From the NCBI GenBank assembly GCA_026392775.1, contig JAPLBK010000008.1, positions 1 through 8,413 on the forward strand: a stretch of 8,413 bases of DNA. Direction: 5' to 3'. Position numbers and translations under genes: made by a program. This stretch comes from Actinomycetota bacterium (lineage in GTDB: Bacteria; Actinomycetota; Actinomycetes; Nanopelagicales; Nanopelagicaceae). This document shows positions 1 through 6,430 of this stretch, in pieces; the first letter of the stretch is position 1; each line of letters opens with the position of its first letter. The notes beneath the pieces are model-generated. The model was not told the origin of the DNA. It saw nothing but the letters and a program-made list of their open reading frames with translations, and did not search any database.

Positions 1-1
1 A

Positions 2-286
2 GAGGTCCTAGAAGAAGTTAAAAGCACACTTGCGCTGTTGACTGCCAAGGCACCTGGTCGCGCCATTGAAGTTCGAGTTCCACCCTATGCAGCAGTGCAA
101 TGTGGTGATGGACCAACTCATACCCGTGGAACTCCAGCAAATGTTATTGAGATGAACGCCCCAACGTGGTTGGCGTTAGCAAAAGGTGAAATCGTTTGGG
201 CCGATGCGCTAAATAATGGCGACATCATCGCTTCAGGGGTGCGAGCAGATCTTTCGGAGTACTTACCACTTAGGATTCAATCATGA
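2..286 (+). CDS. SCP_3-type (sterol carrier-like) protein, C-terminal fragment
   Basis: This is the C-terminal part (94 residues visible) of a protein whose start lies left of the window. The segment with EVRVPPYAAVQCG, THTRGTPANV and the closing SGVRADLSEYLPL matches my memory of the C-terminal sterol-carrier-like domain (SCP_3) that in actinobacteria follows a DinB/maleylpyruvate-isomerase-like N-terminal domain and is encoded just before purF. The substrate is unknown; these domains form a hydrophobic pocket, but sterol binding has not to my knowledge been shown here. The frame is open from base 2, so the TTG at 38 is not the real start: conserved-looking sequence continues through it and it has no clear ribosome site. 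The stop TGA (284-286) overlaps the purF start as ATGA, so the two are probably translationally coupled. There is no membrane segment in the visible part, which suggests a cytoplasmic protein. The family call rests on recalled homologues. Confidence 0.85.
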   Translation, partial: EVLEEVKSTLALLTAKAPGRAIEVRVPPYAAVQCGDGPTHTRGTPANVIEMNAPTWLALAKGEIVWADALNNGDIIASGVRADLSEYLPLRIQS

Positions 287-1752
287 GACGCCCAGATGGA
301 TTACTCAATCACAATGTCTTGGGCGAAGATAAAGGTCCACAAGATGCTTGTGGAGTCTTTGGTGTGTGGGCACCGGGTGAAGAAGTTGCAAAGCTAACTT
401 TTTATGGTCTTTATGCTTTGCAACACCGTGGAACTGAATCTGCTGGAATTGCAACAAGTGATGGAAGCAGAATTCTTGTTTATAAAGATATGGGATTAGT
501 TTCTCAAGTCTTTACTGAAAGTGATTTAGCAACTCTTCCTGGCGATTTAGCTATTGGCCATTGCCGCTACAGCACCACCGGATCAAGTACTTGGGTCAAT
601 GCCCAGCCAACGCTGCGCCCAACTAAGTACGGCACACTGGCTTTAGCCCACAATGGAAACCTCACTAATACTGGTGATTTAGCTGAATTAGTACAAAAGC
701 TTGAGCCAAGTAATGCTCGTGAGGGCGGAGCCACAACAGATACTGAAATTATGACTGCGCTTATCTCGTTGCAAAATGAGAAAAATGTTGAAGCAAGTGC
801 AATGACAGTGCTTCCACAACTAGAAGGTGCTTTCTCCCTAGTGTTTATGGATGAACACACCTTGTATGCAGCCCGCGATCGTCATGGCGTTCGACCATTA
901 GTACTAGGTAAGTTGGAAAATGGTTGGGTAGTCGCATCTGAATCAGCTGCCCTAGACATTGTTGGCGCAGCATTTGTTCGTGAGATCGAACCAGGTGAGT
1001 TTGTCGCAATTGACGCCAACGGTGTTCGCTCAGAGCGCTGGGCAGTTGCTGAACCTAAGGGTTGTTTATTTGAATATGTCTATCTTGCCCGACCTGACAC
1101 AACAATTGCCGGTCAGGGAATTCATGCAACCCGTGTTCGCATTGGTGAGCGTTTGGCAAAAGAGGCACCAGTTGAAGCAGATCTAGTAATTCCAGTTCCT
1201 GAATCAGGAACACCTGCTGCAATTGGTTATGCAAAAGGCTCGGGAATTCCATTTGGAATGGGTTTGGTTAAGAACTCATATGTTGGCCGCACATTTATCC
1301 AACCTTCACAAACCATTCGCCAACTCGGTATTCGCTTAAAGCTCAACCCACTTCGTGAAATTATTGAAGGTAAGCGCATTGTGGTTGTCGATGACTCTAT
1401 TGTTCGTGGAAATACCCAGCGAGCCATTGTTCGTATGCTGCGCGAAGCTGGAGCACGTGAGATTCACGTGCGAATCTCTTCACCACCAGTTAAATGGCCA
1501 TGTTTCTATGGAATCGATTTTGCTACTCGCGCTGAATTAGTTGCCAGTGGATTAGAGGTTGAAGAAATTCGACGCTCCATAGGTGCAGATTCTCTGGGTT
1601 ACGTCTCACTAGAAGGCTTAATTGAATCCACCCAGGTCGAGGAAAATAAGCTATGTGGAGCATGCTTTACGGGCCAATATCCAATCCGTATTCCTGCCGA
1701 TATGTCTGAAGGCAAGATGCGCCTTGAAATCACAGAAGTACATGGTCATTAA
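283..1752 (+). CDS. purF: Amidophosphoribosyltransferase (glutamine PRPP amidotransferase)
   Basis: PurF catalyses the first committed step of de novo purine synthesis in the cytoplasm: PRPP plus glutamine gives 5-phosphoribosylamine. It has 489 residues, about the usual length. Cys23 (in QDACGVFG) is the expected N-terminal nucleophile of the glutaminase domain, so residues 1-22 would be a cleaved propeptide. Other glutaminase motifs are HCRYSTTG (93-100) and HNGNLTN (123-129). The phosphoribosyltransferase domain holds the PRPP loop VVVDDSIVRGNT (367-378). Cys261, Cys407, Cys458 and Cys461 sit where the B. subtilis-type enzyme binds its 4Fe-4S cluster, so this is the processed, iron-sulfur class rather than the E. 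coli class. The ATG at 283 has AGGA at 272-275, seven bases upstream, and its N-terminus resembles Streptomyces PurF. It overlaps the upstream gene by 4 bases and directly abuts purM. End-product inhibition by purine nucleotides is known for the family but not visible here. Confidence 0.99.
   Translation: MRRPDGLLNHNVLGEDKGPQDACGVFGVWAPGEEVAKLTFYGLYALQHRGTESAGIATSDGSRILVYKDMGLVSQVFTESDLATLPGDLAIGHCRYSTTGSSTWVNAQPTLRPTKYGTLALAHNGNLTNTGDLAELVQKLEPSNAREGGATTDTEIMTALISLQNEKNVEASAMTVLPQLEGAFSLVFMDEHTLYAARDRHGVRPLVLGKLENGWVVASESAALDIVGAAFVREIEPGEFVAIDANGVRSERWAVAEPKGCLFEYVYLARPDTTIAGQGIHATRVRIGERLAKEAPVEADLVIPVPESGTPAAIGYAKGSGIPFGMGLVKNSYVGRTFIQPSQTIRQLGIRLKLNPLREIIEGKRIVVVDDSIVRGNTQRAIVRMLREAGAREIHVRISSPPVKWPCFYGIDFATRAELVASGLEVEEIRRSIGADSLGYVSLEGLIESTQVEENKLCGACFTGQYPIRIPADMSEGKMRLEITEVHGH
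1453..1478. repeat. Two overlapping perfect inverted repeats within purF
   Basis: GCACGTGA (1453-1460) and TCACGTGC (1464-1471) form an 8-base stem with a 3-base loop. GAGATTC (1459-1465) and GAATCTC (1472-1478) form a 7-base stem with a 6-base loop. They share bases and cannot form together. They lie in the codons for AREIHVRIS, just after the PRPP loop. The repeats are certain as sequence; any function is unproven. Confidence 0.6.
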
Positions 1753-2811
1753 ATGAGTACATACAAAGATGCTGGCGTTGATATTGATGCAGGAGATCGC
1801 GCAGTTGAATTGATGAAGGCATCAATTGCCAAAGCATCACGCCCAGAAGTAATGGGTGGCATCGGCGGATTTGCTGGTCTATTTGATGCAAGTGCGCTCA
1901 AGAATATGAAAAAGCCTTTACTTGCAACTTCAACAGATGGCGTTGGCACAAAGACTGAAATAGCCCGAGCGATGGGCAAGTACGACACCATTGGTGAAGA
2001 TTTAGTTGCAATGGTTGTTGATGACTTAGTTGTTTGTGGGGCAGAGCCTCTATTTATGACTGACTACATCGCAGTTGGAAAAGTTATCCCAGAGCGAATT
2101 GCAGAGATAGTTTCAGGAATTGCACGTGGTTGTGAAAAAGCGGGCACAGCTTTAATCGGAGGAGAGACTGCTGAACATCCAGGATTGTTAGCTGATGATG
2201 AGTTTGATGTTGCCGGTGCTGCAACAGGAGTTGTTGATGCAGATCTACAACTTGGTGCACACCTTGTTCAAAAAGGTGATGTCTTGATTGCTATGCCATC
2301 AAGTGGTTTTCACGCCAATGGCTTCTCACTCGTTCGACACATTATTAAAACTGCCAAGCTCTCACTTGATGCCCACGTGAGTGAATATGGCAAAACATCC
2401 GGAGAAGTGTTTTTAATACCCACTGAAATCTATGCACTGGATTGTTTAGCCTTGGTTAGATCAATGCAGGGAAAGCTGCGCGGGTTTTCACACATTACAG
2501 GTGGGGGAATTGCAGAAAATACTGCACGCGTCATTCCAGATCACTTGAGTGCAATTTATGATCGCTCCACTTGGTCAGTTCCAGTTGAGATGGAGTACTT
2601 ATCTAAAGTTGGTGGAGTGCCCCAGGCTGATATGGAGCGAACATGGAACTGTGGCATTGGGATGACGGCGATAGTGGCACCTGATTCAGCCGACATAACC
2701 CTTCGTTCTCTGGCTGCTCGGGGAATGAAAGCATGGGTCGCAGGCGTTGTAGAGGAGCGGAAGCCCTCCCAAGCACGCTCAACTTTGGAAGGCACCTACA
2801 GAGCGCGATAA
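1753..2811 (+). CDS. purM: Phosphoribosylformylglycinamidine cyclo-ligase (AIR synthetase)
   Basis: PurM catalyses the fifth step of purine synthesis: ATP-dependent ring closure of FGAM to aminoimidazole ribonucleotide, in the cytoplasm, usually as a dimer. At 352 residues it has the family's normal length. Recognisable motifs are AGVDIDAGD (7-15), GGIGGFAGLFD (35-45), the ATP-binding STDGVGTKTEIA (60-71), DDLVVCGAEPL (90-100), IGGETAEHPG (135-144), PSSGFHANGFSLVR (182-195) and HITGGGIAENT (247-257), which together span the ATP-binding N-terminal domain and the C-terminal domain. The ATG at 1753 follows the purF stop (TAA 1750-1752) with no gap. No strong ribosome site precedes it, only a weak GAAG inside purF, so ribosome re-initiation after purF is likely. 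purF and purM are adjacent in many actinobacteria. Nothing in the protein looks damaged. Confidence 0.99.
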   Translation: MSTYKDAGVDIDAGDRAVELMKASIAKASRPEVMGGIGGFAGLFDASALKNMKKPLLATSTDGVGTKTEIARAMGKYDTIGEDLVAMVVDDLVVCGAEPLFMTDYIAVGKVIPERIAEIVSGIARGCEKAGTALIGGETAEHPGLLADDEFDVAGAATGVVDADLQLGAHLVQKGDVLIAMPSSGFHANGFSLVRHIIKTAKLSLDAHVSEYGKTSGEVFLIPTEIYALDCLALVRSMQGKLRGFSHITGGGIAENTARVIPDHLSAIYDRSTWSVPVEMEYLSKVGGVPQADMERTWNCGIGMTAIVAPDSADITLRSLAARGMKAWVAGVVEERKPSQARSTLEGTYRAR

Positions 2812-2841
2812 CCTACGTCTCTGAATAACACGTACTTAGTG

Positions 2842-2847
2842 AAGGAG
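2842..2847 (+). promoter_or_regulatory. Strong ribosome binding site before the DUF3073 gene
   Basis: AAGGAG lies seven bases before the ATG at 2855, near-ideal spacing. It supports a short reading frame that a size filter of 60 codons would miss. I see no clear promoter or terminator in the 43 bases after purM, so the gene may be read from the purine transcript. Confidence 0.85.
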
Positions 2848-2854
2848 CTCGCAT

Positions 2855-3031
2855 ATGGGTCGCGGCCGAGCCAAAGCAAAACAGACCAAAGTTGCACGTG
2901 ATTTAAAATATAACTCACAAGATATGGATTTAGATCGTCTTGCGAAAGAACTTCATGGCGACGTTGAACCTTCACGTAATCGGGATGATGATGATCCCTT
3001 TGCCGAGGGCAATTACATTCCACGTGCGTGA
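2855..3031 (+). CDS. DUF3073 family protein, small, function unknown
   Basis: A 58-residue protein beginning MGRGRAKAKQTKVARDLKYN, the highly conserved basic N-terminus of the actinobacterial DUF3073 family, which I recall directly downstream of purM in Mycobacterium and Streptomyces (in Mycobacterium on the opposite strand). The function is unknown. The first 18 residues are strongly basic and the rest acidic, with four consecutive Asp at 44-47, so the protein is bipolar in charge. That is compatible with nucleic-acid or ribosome contact, but this is speculation. Streptomyces members as I remember them have a longer acidic tail, so this copy is short. The start is fixed by the family N-terminus and by the AAGGAG site seven bases upstream. 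The stop TGA (3029-3031) overlaps the GTG start of the next gene by 4 bases (GTGA), suggesting translational coupling. No membrane segment or signal peptide is present. Confidence 0.93.
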   Translation: MGRGRAKAKQTKVARDLKYNSQDMDLDRLAKELHGDVEPSRNRDDDDPFAEGNYIPRA

Positions 3032-3843
3032 GACCTACACCGTACGTAGCTTCACTGAGAGTTTACGAACCTCTTTCTGCATTTGAACCTGCCGACCGTT
3101 TGCGTTGGCAGTCAATTGATATCAGTGAACAGAGTTATGCCAATGAAGAAGCCTTTGCTCTGCATCGCACCGTAGTTCCTGAACCACCTGCTGGTCGTCC
3201 TGATGGTGTTCATATTTTAGATATTGATGGCGAACGCTACATCGCACCGTGGTCAACAGCGACTCGTTGTTGGGCAGCGCTAGATAACTTTAAAGATTCA
3301 CTACCAAGTAGTGTCGTTCCATATTTTGTCTCACCTGCAATGGAAGATGTCATTACTGCAGGAGTAGACTTACTAGAAGATAAAGTTCCACATATTTTAA
3401 ATGAGACGTGGGTTATCCCACCTCGTTGGTTCCTCTTGTTTATGCCAGAGGAGCGAACTCGTGGAGAGAATAAGGATGGACTATTTACGACAGCGTGTGC
3501 CACTATTGCAAATGCAAAAGCCCGCGCAGAAGTTGCACACACCACAGTTGTTAATGCTTTTGGGGAAGGCCCTGTCGAACAGGATCTAGAAAACTTGCTG
3601 GCTTGGTTAGAAATGTTTCACCCAAAGTCATATGTTGAATTAGATTACGGCGGGCTTGCACAGTATTTAAATAAAGCGTTACGAGATAACAATGAAGATG
3701 GTTTACTCTCTGACACATCTATAGAAGATGTCCTGCAATCTCTCTCTGGCCTTGCTGCAGCCGATGGATCATTGGCGGGCCAGGGATATGAGCGATTGAT
3801 GTCGCGCTGGCGCAGGGTTCAAGCCCTTGAATCAGCCAATTAA
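3028..3843 (+). CDS. Conserved actinobacterial protein of unknown function, next to bldC
   Basis: A 271-residue protein I cannot assign a function to. Its start, SLRVYEPLSAFEPADRLRW (9-27), its FHPKSYVELDYGGL segment (197-210) and its ending SRWRRVQALESAN (259-271) resemble an uncharacterised protein that I recall encoded beside bldC in Streptomyces; I think the family carries a DUF number (possibly DUF8083) but am not sure. Other visible parts are APWSTATRCWAAL (73-85) and a central WVIPPRWFLLFMPEER (128-143). There is no signal peptide, long hydrophobic helix or zinc or nucleotide motif I recognise; it looks like a soluble cytoplasmic protein. The GTG at 3028 is preferred because it yields the expected N-terminus and overlaps the DUF3073 stop as GTGA. 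The nearest purine-rich stretch, GAGGG, is about 18 bases upstream, which fits coupling better than independent initiation. It is the last gene before a 99-base intergenic region. Confidence 0.85.
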   Translation: MRPTPYVASLRVYEPLSAFEPADRLRWQSIDISEQSYANEEAFALHRTVVPEPPAGRPDGVHILDIDGERYIAPWSTATRCWAALDNFKDSLPSSVVPYFVSPAMEDVITAGVDLLEDKVPHILNETWVIPPRWFLLFMPEERTRGENKDGLFTTACATIANAKARAEVAHTTVVNAFGEGPVEQDLENLLAWLEMFHPKSYVELDYGGLAQYLNKALRDNNEDGLLSDTSIEDVLQSLSGLAAADGSLAGQGYERLMSRWRRVQALESAN

Positions 3844-3858
3844 TTTAGCTTTTACGTA

Positions 3859-3887
3859 TTGCATCCAAGCGCCTTAATCGGAATACT
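3859..3887 (+). promoter_or_regulatory. Candidate promoter upstream of bldC
   Basis: TTGCAT (3859-3864) and AATACT (3882-3887) are separated by 17 bases, a possible -35/-10 pair. The match to the general housekeeping consensus is 3 of 6 and 4 of 6, so the call is weak. It lies in the only intergenic region of this strand near 100 bases, where an independent bldC promoter is expected. Confidence 0.27.
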
Positions 3888-3908
3888 TCACCACAATACG
3901 GAGTAATT
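3885..3908. promoter_or_regulatory. Possible BldC-type direct-repeat operator
   Basis: AATA (3895-3898), six bases, then AATT (3905-3908) is one mismatch from the AATT-N6-AATT direct repeat known for Streptomyces BldC. A weaker ACTT sits one further 10-base step upstream at 3885-3888. BldC binds such repeats as head-to-tail oligomers. Being just downstream of the candidate -10, it could be an autoregulatory site. AT-rich tetramers recur by chance, so confidence is low. Confidence 0.2.
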
Positions 3909-3930
3909 CGGACACCGTTGACTAGGTATC

Positions 3931-3936
3931 AAGGAG
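3931..3936 (+). promoter_or_regulatory. Ribosome binding site that fixes the bldC start
   Basis: AAGGAG abuts an ATG at 3937 but lies six bases before a second in-frame ATG at 3943. Only the second has workable spacing, so bldC should start at 3943 and the two extra residues of the longer frame are not translated. Confidence 0.85.
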
Positions 3937-3942
3937 ATGAAC

Positions 3943-4140
3943 ATGGCTCGTTTGCCTGATGCTGAAGTTCTATTAACTCCTAAAGAGGTCGCTGCCCGTT
4001 TTCACGTTAATCCAAAGACTGTGACCAGATGGGCAAAGGCAGGCAAGTTAACTGCAATTCGCACCCTTGGTGGGCATCGTCGATACCGTGAATCTGAAGT
4101 TCTTGAGCGTCTGCGTGAGTACAAAGAGAGTTCAAGTTAA
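3943..4140 (+). CDS. bldC: BldC, small MerR-like winged-helix DNA-binding regulator
   Basis: A 65-residue protein, close to the 68 residues of Streptomyces BldC. Residues 11-31 form the helix-turn-helix (LTPKEVAARFHVNPKTVTRW), followed by AKAGKLTAIRTLGGHRRYRE (31-50), in which GGHRRYR (43-49) is the wing. This block is almost identical to Streptomyces BldC as I remember it. The protein is only a DNA-binding domain, with no dimerisation or effector domain; the family is known to bind direct repeats by head-to-tail oligomerisation. In Streptomyces it delays entry into development by repressing sporulation genes; what it does in an organism that probably does not sporulate is unknown. The start at 3943 is chosen from ribosome-site spacing. 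The 99 bases upstream carry a weak promoter candidate and a possible BldC-like repeat. The next gene begins 16 bases after its stop and may share its transcript. Confidence 0.96.
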   Translation: MARLPDAEVLLTPKEVAARFHVNPKTVTRWAKAGKLTAIRTLGGHRRYRESEVLERLREYKESSS

Positions 4141-4156
4141 CTAGTAAGGTTGTCTC

Positions 4157-4348
4157 ATGAGCGAAAAGAATGATGACATGAAAGCAAGAATGCTTGCTGC
4201 CCTTGAAGCTAAGAAAAACAAACCAGGTGCACCAGGTACTCAGGCACATGCTGAAACTGGATCAAAGATTCGCGGCGGACAACGCAGTGGAGGAGCTCCA
4301 CAAGTACAGCGCAAGGCTGGTCCATCTGGTTCTGGCTCTGCTGGTTAA
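4157..4348 (+). CDS. DUF5302-type small protein, function unknown
   Basis: A 63-residue protein resembling the actinobacterial DUF5302 family: a charged helical N-terminal part (KARMLAALEAKK, residues 9-20) and a glycine-rich basic tail in which GSKIRGGQRSGG (35-46) and QRKAG (51-55) correspond to the family's G-K-x-H/R-G and RRKSG elements as I recall them. The function is unknown. It has no membrane segment, cysteine or catalytic motif, and the Gly/Ser/Pro-rich tail looks disordered. AAGG at 4146-4149 lies seven bases before the ATG, which supports this start. It stands 16 bases after bldC, so co-transcription is plausible. It is the last gene of the + strand block and converges with the M3 peptidase gene. 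The family call is from memory of short sequences and is moderately sure; that the frame is a real gene is more certain. Confidence 0.8.
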   Translation: MSEKNDDMKARMLAALEAKKNKPGAPGTQAHAETGSKIRGGQRSGGAPQVQRKAGPSGSGSAG

Positions 4349-4371
4349 GTTTTAGTTCAACTTTTAAAACT
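4348..4371. terminator. Weak candidate bidirectional terminator between convergent genes
   Basis: AGTTTTA (4348-4354) and TAAAACT (4365-4371) form a perfect 7-base stem with a 10-base loop in the 21-base gap between two convergent genes. The stem is nearly all A-T and lacks a clear downstream T-run, so it would be weak. Its right arm overlaps the stop codon of the M3 peptidase gene. Position is the main support. Confidence 0.3.
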
Positions 4372-6403
4372 ATAACAAACCGCGACGCTTCAATAGCGGC
4401 TCGATCTTTGAATCACGCCCACGAAAATTACGGAACATCTGCATTGAATCAATAGATCCACCGCGACCAAGTAATGTGTTTCTAAAGTGCTCACCGTTCT
4501 TGCGTTGCAATCCACCGTTTTCTTTAAACCAATCCACGGTGTCGGCATCCAGTACTTCAGACCAGATGTAGCCGTAGTAGCCAGCTGAATATCCGCCAGC
4601 AAAGATGTGTGAGAAATAGGTTGAGCGATAACGTGTTGGAACCGGTGCAAAATCAAGTCCATAATTCTTAATTGCTTGGGCTTCAAAGGCCTCTACATCG
4701 CTAACTTTTGCTGCTTCTTCTGTAGTAAGTGAATGCCACGCAAGATCCAAAATAGCTGCAGCTAAGTAACTTGTTGTTGCATGTCCTTCATTAAATGTTG
4801 ATGCAGCATCGAGGTTATCAATCCACTCTTGTGGAAGCTTCTCTCCAGTTTCAAAGTGGCGCGCGTAGTTCTCAACAACTTCAGGCCACAAAATCCACAT
4901 CTCATTAACTTGAGAAGGAAATTCAACGAAATCACGCTGAACACTTGTGCCTGAAACACGTGGATATTTCACCTGTGAAAGCAGACCATGCAGAGCATGG
5001 CCAAACTCATGGAACAGAGTTGTTGTTTCAGAAAAAGTCAGCAAAGTTGGTTTTCCAGCTGGAGGCTTTGGAATATTGAGGTTATTTACAACCACTGGAA
5101 GTTGATTGGCTAGGAAGTTTTGATCAACCAGATTATTCATCCACGCTCCACCACGCTTTGAATCACGTGTGTAGAAATCACCGATGAAAAGTCCTAGCTT
5201 CGAGCCATCTTCATTAAAGACTTCAAAGGCGCGAGCTTCTGGGTGATAAGTGACTAAATCAGGGCGTTCTTTAAAAGTGATGCCAAAGAGTTTGTTAGCA
5301 GCAAAGAATATTCCATTGGCAAGTACTGATTCGAGTTCAAAGTAAGGACGCATTTTGGTTGTATCGATATTGTATTTTTCAAGGCGAACTTGCTCGGTAT
5401 AGAAGCCCCAATCCCAACTTTCAATCTGCGTCCCAGCAGCTTTTTTAAGATCTTGTGCCTCTGCCTGTGCATTTCGCACAGCAGCTGGCGCAATCTTACG
5501 AAGCATGGCATGGACGTTGTCTGGACGCTCTGCAGTTTGCACAGCAATTACATGTTCAGCATGTGTATTTTTACCAAACAACTTGGCGCGCTCTGCTCGC
5601 AACTTCACCACTTTAAGAATTATTGGCTTATTGTCATTCTCATTAGCGCGATTACCTTTAACTAATGACTCCTGCATGATTTTCTTGCGAAGGGCGCGGT
5701 TAGTAAGAGAGTCGAGGACTGGATTTCCAGAGAAATTAACCATTCCTATAAGCCATTTACCGTCATGACCCCGCTCTTTAGCTGCAGCTGCAGCCGATGC
5801 GATTTCATTTTCACTTAAACCATCTAGCTCATCGATAGTTTCAACTAAAACAGCTAAGTCATTTGTGTCAGCTAAAACATTTTTAGAGAACTGAGTTTCT
5901 AGCTTTGAGAGCTCTTCATTGAGCTCTTTGAGGCGATCACGCTCTGATTCTGAGAGATGGGCACCGGCGTGGATGAGATCTTTGTAGTAGCGCTCAAGTA
6001 GCCAAGCATCTTCAGTGTTTAAGCCTAAGGATTCACGGTTATCGTATAGAGATTTGATGCGGGCATAGAGAGCGGGATTTAGATTGATTGCATCTTGATG
6101 AGCGGCAAGTTTGGGTGCCATCTCTTCTTCAATTTTATCTAGAGCATCGTTGGTATCACTTGATGACTTGTTAAAGAAAACTAAAAGTGTGCGCATTAGC
6201 ATCTGCCCACTTTTTTCCAAAGCAACAATCGTGTTTTCAAAAGTCGCAGCACCTGGTGTGTCTAGGATGCTCTGAACTTCTGCTAACTGTTGTGTGCAGC
6301 CTTCATAGAAAGCGGGCAGGTAGTGCTCTTCTTTTATGAGTGCAAAAGGGGGCAGCTCAAAATCAAGGTCACTTCTTTGGGCAAATGGGTTCGCGTTAGT
6401 CAT
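4370..6403 (-). CDS. dcp: M3 family zinc oligopeptidase, Dcp type (peptidyl-dipeptidase)
   Basis: A 677-residue metallopeptidase of the thimet oligopeptidase family, very close to E. coli Dcp in length (about 680). Such enzymes are cytoplasmic and degrade short peptides released by protein turnover; Dcp removes C-terminal dipeptides. The zinc site is HEFGH at 465-469 (ligands His465 and His469, catalytic Glu466), with the third ligand Glu494 in DFVEFPSQ, 29 residues after the first His as in thimet oligopeptidase. The approach VNNLNIPKPPAGKP (439-452) and the C-terminal HIFAGGYSAGYYGYIWSEVL (599-618), whose His/Tyr residues bind substrate, are Dcp-like rather than PrlC-like; the exact cleavage mode is inferred. 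The N-terminal helical half covers about 1-430. No signal peptide is seen. On its own strand AGGGT lies seven bases before the ATG (6401-6403). It sits 27 bases after the helicase stop with no evident terminator between, so the two are probably co-transcribed. Confidence 0.96.
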   Translation of the reverse strand: MTNANPFAQRSDLDFELPPFALIKEEHYLPAFYEGCTQQLAEVQSILDTPGAATFENTIVALEKSGQMLMRTLLVFFNKSSSDTNDALDKIEEEMAPKLAAHQDAINLNPALYARIKSLYDNRESLGLNTEDAWLLERYYKDLIHAGAHLSESERDRLKELNEELSKLETQFSKNVLADTNDLAVLVETIDELDGLSENEIASAAAAAKERGHDGKWLIGMVNFSGNPVLDSLTNRALRKKIMQESLVKGNRANENDNKPIILKVVKLRAERAKLFGKNTHAEHVIAVQTAERPDNVHAMLRKIAPAAVRNAQAEAQDLKKAAGTQIESWDWGFYTEQVRLEKYNIDTTKMRPYFELESVLANGIFFAANKLFGITFKERPDLVTYHPEARAFEVFNEDGSKLGLFIGDFYTRDSKRGGAWMNNLVDQNFLANQLPVVVNNLNIPKPPAGKPTLLTFSETTTLFHEFGHALHGLLSQVKYPRVSGTSVQRDFVEFPSQVNEMWILWPEVVENYARHFETGEKLPQEWIDNLDAASTFNEGHATTSYLAAAILDLAWHSLTTEEAAKVSDVEAFEAQAIKNYGLDFAPVPTRYRSTYFSHIFAGGYSAGYYGYIWSEVLDADTVDWFKENGGLQRKNGEHFRNTLLGRGGSIDSMQMFRNFRGRDSKIEPLLKRRGLL

Positions 6404-6430
6404 GGCGCAAACCCTATCGAGAATTTCTAG

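Noticed and set aside
567..860. 97-codon antisense open frame inside purF
   Set aside because: purF is intact and highly conserved across this region; the antisense frame has no independent support.
2814..2834. TACGT / ACGTA inverted repeat after purM as a terminator
   Set aside because: Only five paired bases with an 11-base loop and no T-run; too weak, and the compact layout suggests read-through.
3237..3545. 102-codon antisense open frame within the unknown protein gene
   Set aside because: Shadow of the 271-residue gene, which has a supported start and recalled homologues; the antisense translation is unlike any known protein.
3918..3923. TTGACT as a -35 element for bldC
   Set aside because: A -10 at normal spacing would fall inside the bldC start region, leaving no room for a leader with the AAGGAG site; no -10-like hexamer is there.
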